64,000 bases of DNA from Papilionanthe hookeriana x Papilionanthe teres (Eukaryota > Streptophyta > Magnoliopsida > Asparagales > Orchidaceae). Below the pieces are notes generated by a model. That model did no database searches, was not told the DNA's origin, and saw only the letters and a program-made list of their open reading frames with translations. Position 1 is the first letter of the stretch. Every line of letters begins with the position of its first letter. This document shows positions 60,813 to 64,000 of the stretch, piece after piece. The stretch spans positions 77,565,239-77,629,238 of the forward strand of contig CM040430.1 in assembly GCA_022702705.1 (NCBI GenBank), written 5' to 3'. Both the position numbers and the translations under genes were made by a program.

Positions 60813-62497
60813 TGATCCCTGCTGAATATTTACCCTTACAGTTTAAATATGAAAATATACTTTAATTAGATTAAGCGTCAAAATATCGAATCCACAGGGA
60901 AATGTCTAAAATTTTAAAGAAGTAAGAAAATTAACTTTTTACTTTTTAAAATGATTTTGTAAATTATTTTTTAAGATATAAAGTTTTTCAAATTTTTTTT
61001 TGATTTTTTCTGAATAAAATGTAAAGTAAACAACTAAAGTTAACACAACTATAAAATAATATGAAAGCCAATGAGAATAAAATATCTTTTTCCACTTTCA
61101 ATGAATCAGTAATAATTATGGAATTTCATTGTGGAAGTATTTAAAATGTGTTGTGCCAAATAGAAGCAATTATACTCTTTAACCTTACTTGGTTCTATAA
61201 AGAACGTTGGTTAATTTGATGATTTGAAATTTTGTAGATGGGTTAGGCAGGGAAGATTTTAGCTCTCACTCTAGAGTTCCCTAAATTCCCTCCACCTGGG
61301 GGCTAACATCACATAACAAAATTTAAAACATCAAACCAAATTAGGGGGCTTTAGCCTGTCACTCTAAAGTCCTCTAATTTTACTCCCTATTAAAAATATA
61401 TCTCCCTATTTATTTGAACCCAACCATATGGAATACAATTCTCACCCATACAATTGCATGTGATTCTTTCCAATTGTTGATTGAGACAATACTGCATTGG
61501 TTCTTACATATTCTCGAAACAAATTTTAACATCTTAATTGGCCAAATCAAGAGGTAAATGAAGTGCAAGGTAGTGAATCATCACAACTTATTCCAACATT
61601 GAAATCCTATACTTCACACAACTTCCTTCCATAATTTAATTACTTCATCATTTAAAAGGAATAAGATAAAGAAAACTACTTAGAATTCATTGAGAAAACA
61701 CAATCAAAACTTGATTTAAAAGTAGAAATCATTGTGAAAACACAACAAGTCTTAATTTAAAACCAAATGTAAAATAAGATAAACACTTATCTTAAATACC
61801 TCTCCACAAGACTCTAAAAGTTCCTCTAAAGTTTTGCTTTACACTATAAGAATCCACAGAGACTGGCGCCCAACTTTGAAAATTGACTCTCCTAAACTCT
61901 AATACAAACTATGATAATATAAAGTAAAAGAGTAAAGAAAATTTGGTGAGAAGAAGGCTCTCCTTCTTCCTCTTTCCCTGGAATCAACTTCAAGATTTCC
62001 TCCAACTTCTCCCACCAAAATTTTCTCTTAAACTCTTCTCTTGAGTGTGGTGCCACTCTCTAATCTTCAAGTCTTCATTTTTAATAATTCTCCAAAAGGT
62101 GACTTGGCGTCTCATCAAAATATGTCCAGATTAAATGTATCCACCAAGAATGCATCCATCGTTTAATTTTTAAATGAATTTTGGCGCTGATAGGAAGTTA
62201 GTGAAGTTTAAACCAAAGGATGCTTCAAAAATCCCTTCAAATTTGTGCCAAAATTAAATAAAATTTGTCACTTTAACTGTGGCACCTAAGCACCAGCCAT
62301 CTGACGCTTAGGTGTCAGAGGCTAATTTTGCACACCTTTTAATTTTTGCTCCAAATTTGATCATTTATTGCTCCTTTCATCACAATCAGTCATTTTAATC
62401 ATACCTACAATAAAAACACAAAAATACCTTCCATTAAAGTGCAATATCTCAAAAATTGGTATAAAAAATTATTTAGAAACATTATATATTTTAGGTA
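60813..62497 (-). repeat. 5' LTR of Athila A
   Basis: Begins TGATCCCTGCTGAATATTTA and aligns with 12850-14600, apart from a deletion of roughly 65 bases near 60862 that removed the CGCAAGTATAC box. The far end stops at TTTTAGGTA. The expected last bases (about TGTATCA) are missing because another sequence starts at 62498. Confidence 0.87.
62280..62317. other. GC-rich inverted repeat in A 5' LTR
   Basis: TGGCACCTAAGC (62280-62291) facing GCTTAGGTGTCA (62306-62317), 11 of 12 pairing. It corresponds to 14378-14413 but with different bases in the stem. Confidence 0.7.
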
Positions 62498-64000
62498 TGT
62501 TGACCTCATTTTTGATGAGGTCTTCTCTCCTTCCTTTTAGTGCTTAGGATCTAGCCTTAGGCTTTTCCTTTGACTATCCTAGAGGATTAGAATTGGGACC
62601 CACCACTTAGAAATTCAAACCACTTCTTAACTCCCTGCAAACTCCACAGACTTGATTGTAGACCCCTAATCACCTAGAGGGTTGAAATCAAATGTGGAAG
62701 TTTAACGGATGAGTTCCTATAGGATTCTTTGGCCTTAGGACCGCTCACAGGTGGCTCAGTGCAGTGAAGGGGCAGACTTACACACACACTACACCTATAC
62801 ACTACACTTTCACATACCTCTTGAAACTACCCCCATACCCAATTTAACCTCATGGCTCATGAAGGTGATTCACATGGATGGTCCTTAACCCCAAGCCCTT
62901 GGCTAAGAGGGTTAGGAACAACATAGTGGATGCCTCAAATGAGTCCCTTCATGGCTCATGTGGGCTTGATATGGCTTCATGGCTCAACCAAAATGATTCC
63001 ATTTCACTTACATTTACCCAATCTTCAATTTTCCAAATTTTCAATTTTTGACCCCCGGGACCCTACACCTACCTGCCTAGCCTACCCAAAACCCTTGAAA
63101 TTACCCAAATTTTCCAAAATCCTCCAAATCACCCAAAATTCCTCAAAACCAATCCCAAATATTCCCACATTACTCAAATTGGTCATCCATGCCCAAAAAT
63201 ATCAAAAATTCCAAAAATACTTCCCAATACCCTCCAAATACCCAAAATACCCCTCTTAGCCAAAAAATCCAAAAATTCAGAAAATTCCCAGAAAATTCCA
63301 GAAAATCCCAAATATTTCCAATTTCATTTTGTTCAACTACACCATGGGCCAATTTTGTCAATTTACCCCACTTTTATCAAAACCCCCAATTTGACCTATT
63401 TTAACCCAAAATGAACCCAATGTCAAACTAAACCTACCCAATTGACCCAAATTCTGGTCCAATTCAATTCTAAACTTCAATTCAACATCCCCAACACCAA
63501 TATAGACCAAATTCAAGCCCAATTTGATTGGCATTGAGATCCAATTTCACTTTTGGCCTTAAAGCCCAATTTGGACCCATGACCCAAACCTAGCCCAAAC
63601 CAAACCAATTTAACTCCAATTAATCCCAAATCTTTTCTAAACCTTATCTAACATCCCCACAAAAAAAACACTAACATGATTTGCCCAAAATTTGAATCTA
63701 AACCCCACTCAAATTCAACCCAAAACCAAAAGGCCCAATTTTGACCTAAATCCAACCCTAACCCAAATGAGCCCAAATCCCAAAATCAAAATCCAACCAA
63801 AGCCAAAACCTCTTTGAAACACTCCCAAAAACATTTCCCAACATTTATTTTACATCAATTTCAACTCTAGCCCAACATTGGCCCAAGTTAGCCCAATTTG
63901 ACCTACATTGGCCCACTTACCAAATAAACCCAAGTCGAAACCAATTCAAGTCCAAATCACACCAAATTGACTCCAAACCACTCATGACACATCCCTAAAC
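62498..64000. other. Unidentified sequence, possibly the LTR of another element
   Basis: Unrelated to the Athila and LINE sequences here. Starts TGTTGACCTCAT, with an 8-bp inverted repeat GACCTCAT / ATGAGGTC around TTTTG (62501-62521), directly against the decayed end of the A LTR. The first 400 bases are of mixed composition. From about 62980 the strand is strikingly C/A/T-rich and G-poor, with CCCAAATT-like words repeated without fixed period. No open frame of substance. The TG start suggests the left LTR of a further LTR retrotransposon whose rest lies outside the window; its family is not recognised. Confidence 0.4.

Larger units (their letters stand above)
12850..62497 (-). mobile_element. 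Athila-lineage LTR retrotransposon A (outer element, split by B)
   Basis: Two LTRs in the same orientation bracket the region: 12850-14600 and 60813-62497. Internal parts in minus-strand order from 60812: primer binding site, gag, pol, [element B], X ORF, Y ORF, 3' untranslated region, polypurine tract. Removing B leaves about 13.2 kb, normal for Athila. The proof that the halves belong together is the interrupted pol end: 55386 onward reads CCCAACATCAG, and 18986-18990 is the same CCCAA preceded by CTGAGTAA. The intact version of this joint is seen in element C at 37330-37350. Strand and gene order are certain; the outer target duplication is not (AAGTT at 12845-12849 has no visible partner). 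Confidence 0.9.

Noticed and set aside
62930..63259. 109-codon open frame in the right end sequence
   Set aside because: Composition is Pro/Lys/Phe repeats from C/A-rich low-complexity DNA; no domain, and the opposite strand is equally open.

Overview
This is plant nuclear DNA, almost certainly from a dicot, although the genus cannot be read from the sequence. I find no host gene, tRNA or rRNA. The window consists almost entirely of retrotransposons of two kinds: Athila-lineage Ty3/gypsy LTR elements and an L1-type LINE family whose ORF2 ends in an RNase H domain. Every coding region carries stops or frameshifts, so this is an old, silenced, probably heterochromatic or pericentromeric block.

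Layout, left to right. 1-1420 is a broken Athila pol piece. 1421-12849 holds five LINE copies (called L-a to L-e here) standing next to each other and separated only by TG or TA dinucleotide tracts; one (L-c, 5071-10749) is full length. From 12850 to 62497 there is a nest of three Athila elements. Element A (minus strand, about 13.2 kb when reassembled) occupies 12850-18990 and 55386-62497. It is split by element B (plus strand, 18991-55385, about 13.5 kb), which is flanked by a 5-bp CCCAA duplication. B is itself split in gag by element C (minus strand, 21839-44735). The TA-rich left LTR of C is split in turn by two more LINEs (L-f 21930-25082 and L-g 25114-31141). The order of insertion is therefore L-e, then A, then B, then C, then L-f and L-g. 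LTR pairs compared by eye over short stretches agree: A and B pairs differ by roughly 10 percent and the C pair by roughly 5 percent. At 62498 the A LTR stops against a different sequence beginning TGTTGACC, which may be the LTR of another element leaving the window.

Each Athila element has LTRs of about 1.65-1.95 kb, a tRNA-Asp-type primer binding site, gag, protease (DLGASIN active site), reverse transcriptase (FMDDF), RNase H and integrase. A conserved box (GCGCTT..GGGAGGCAACC type) follows. Next come extra ORFs in the env position, a purine-rich tract, the polypurine tract and the 3' LTR. The env-position ORFs are of the putative plant transposon protein type (family name from memory). 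B has two tandem paralogues (Y1 and Y2). A and C have Y2 plus a short ORF (X) that resembles only the C-terminal coiled-coil tail of Y1.

Most worth following up: (1) the LINE family seems to live in TA dinucleotide tracts, with copies joined tail to head through them and with a compensated hairpin just before the tail; (2) the duplicated and eroded env-position gene pair; (3) GC-rich inverted repeats recurring in the LTRs and in the two internal spacers of all three Athila elements; (4) a tandemly repeated primer binding site in C.
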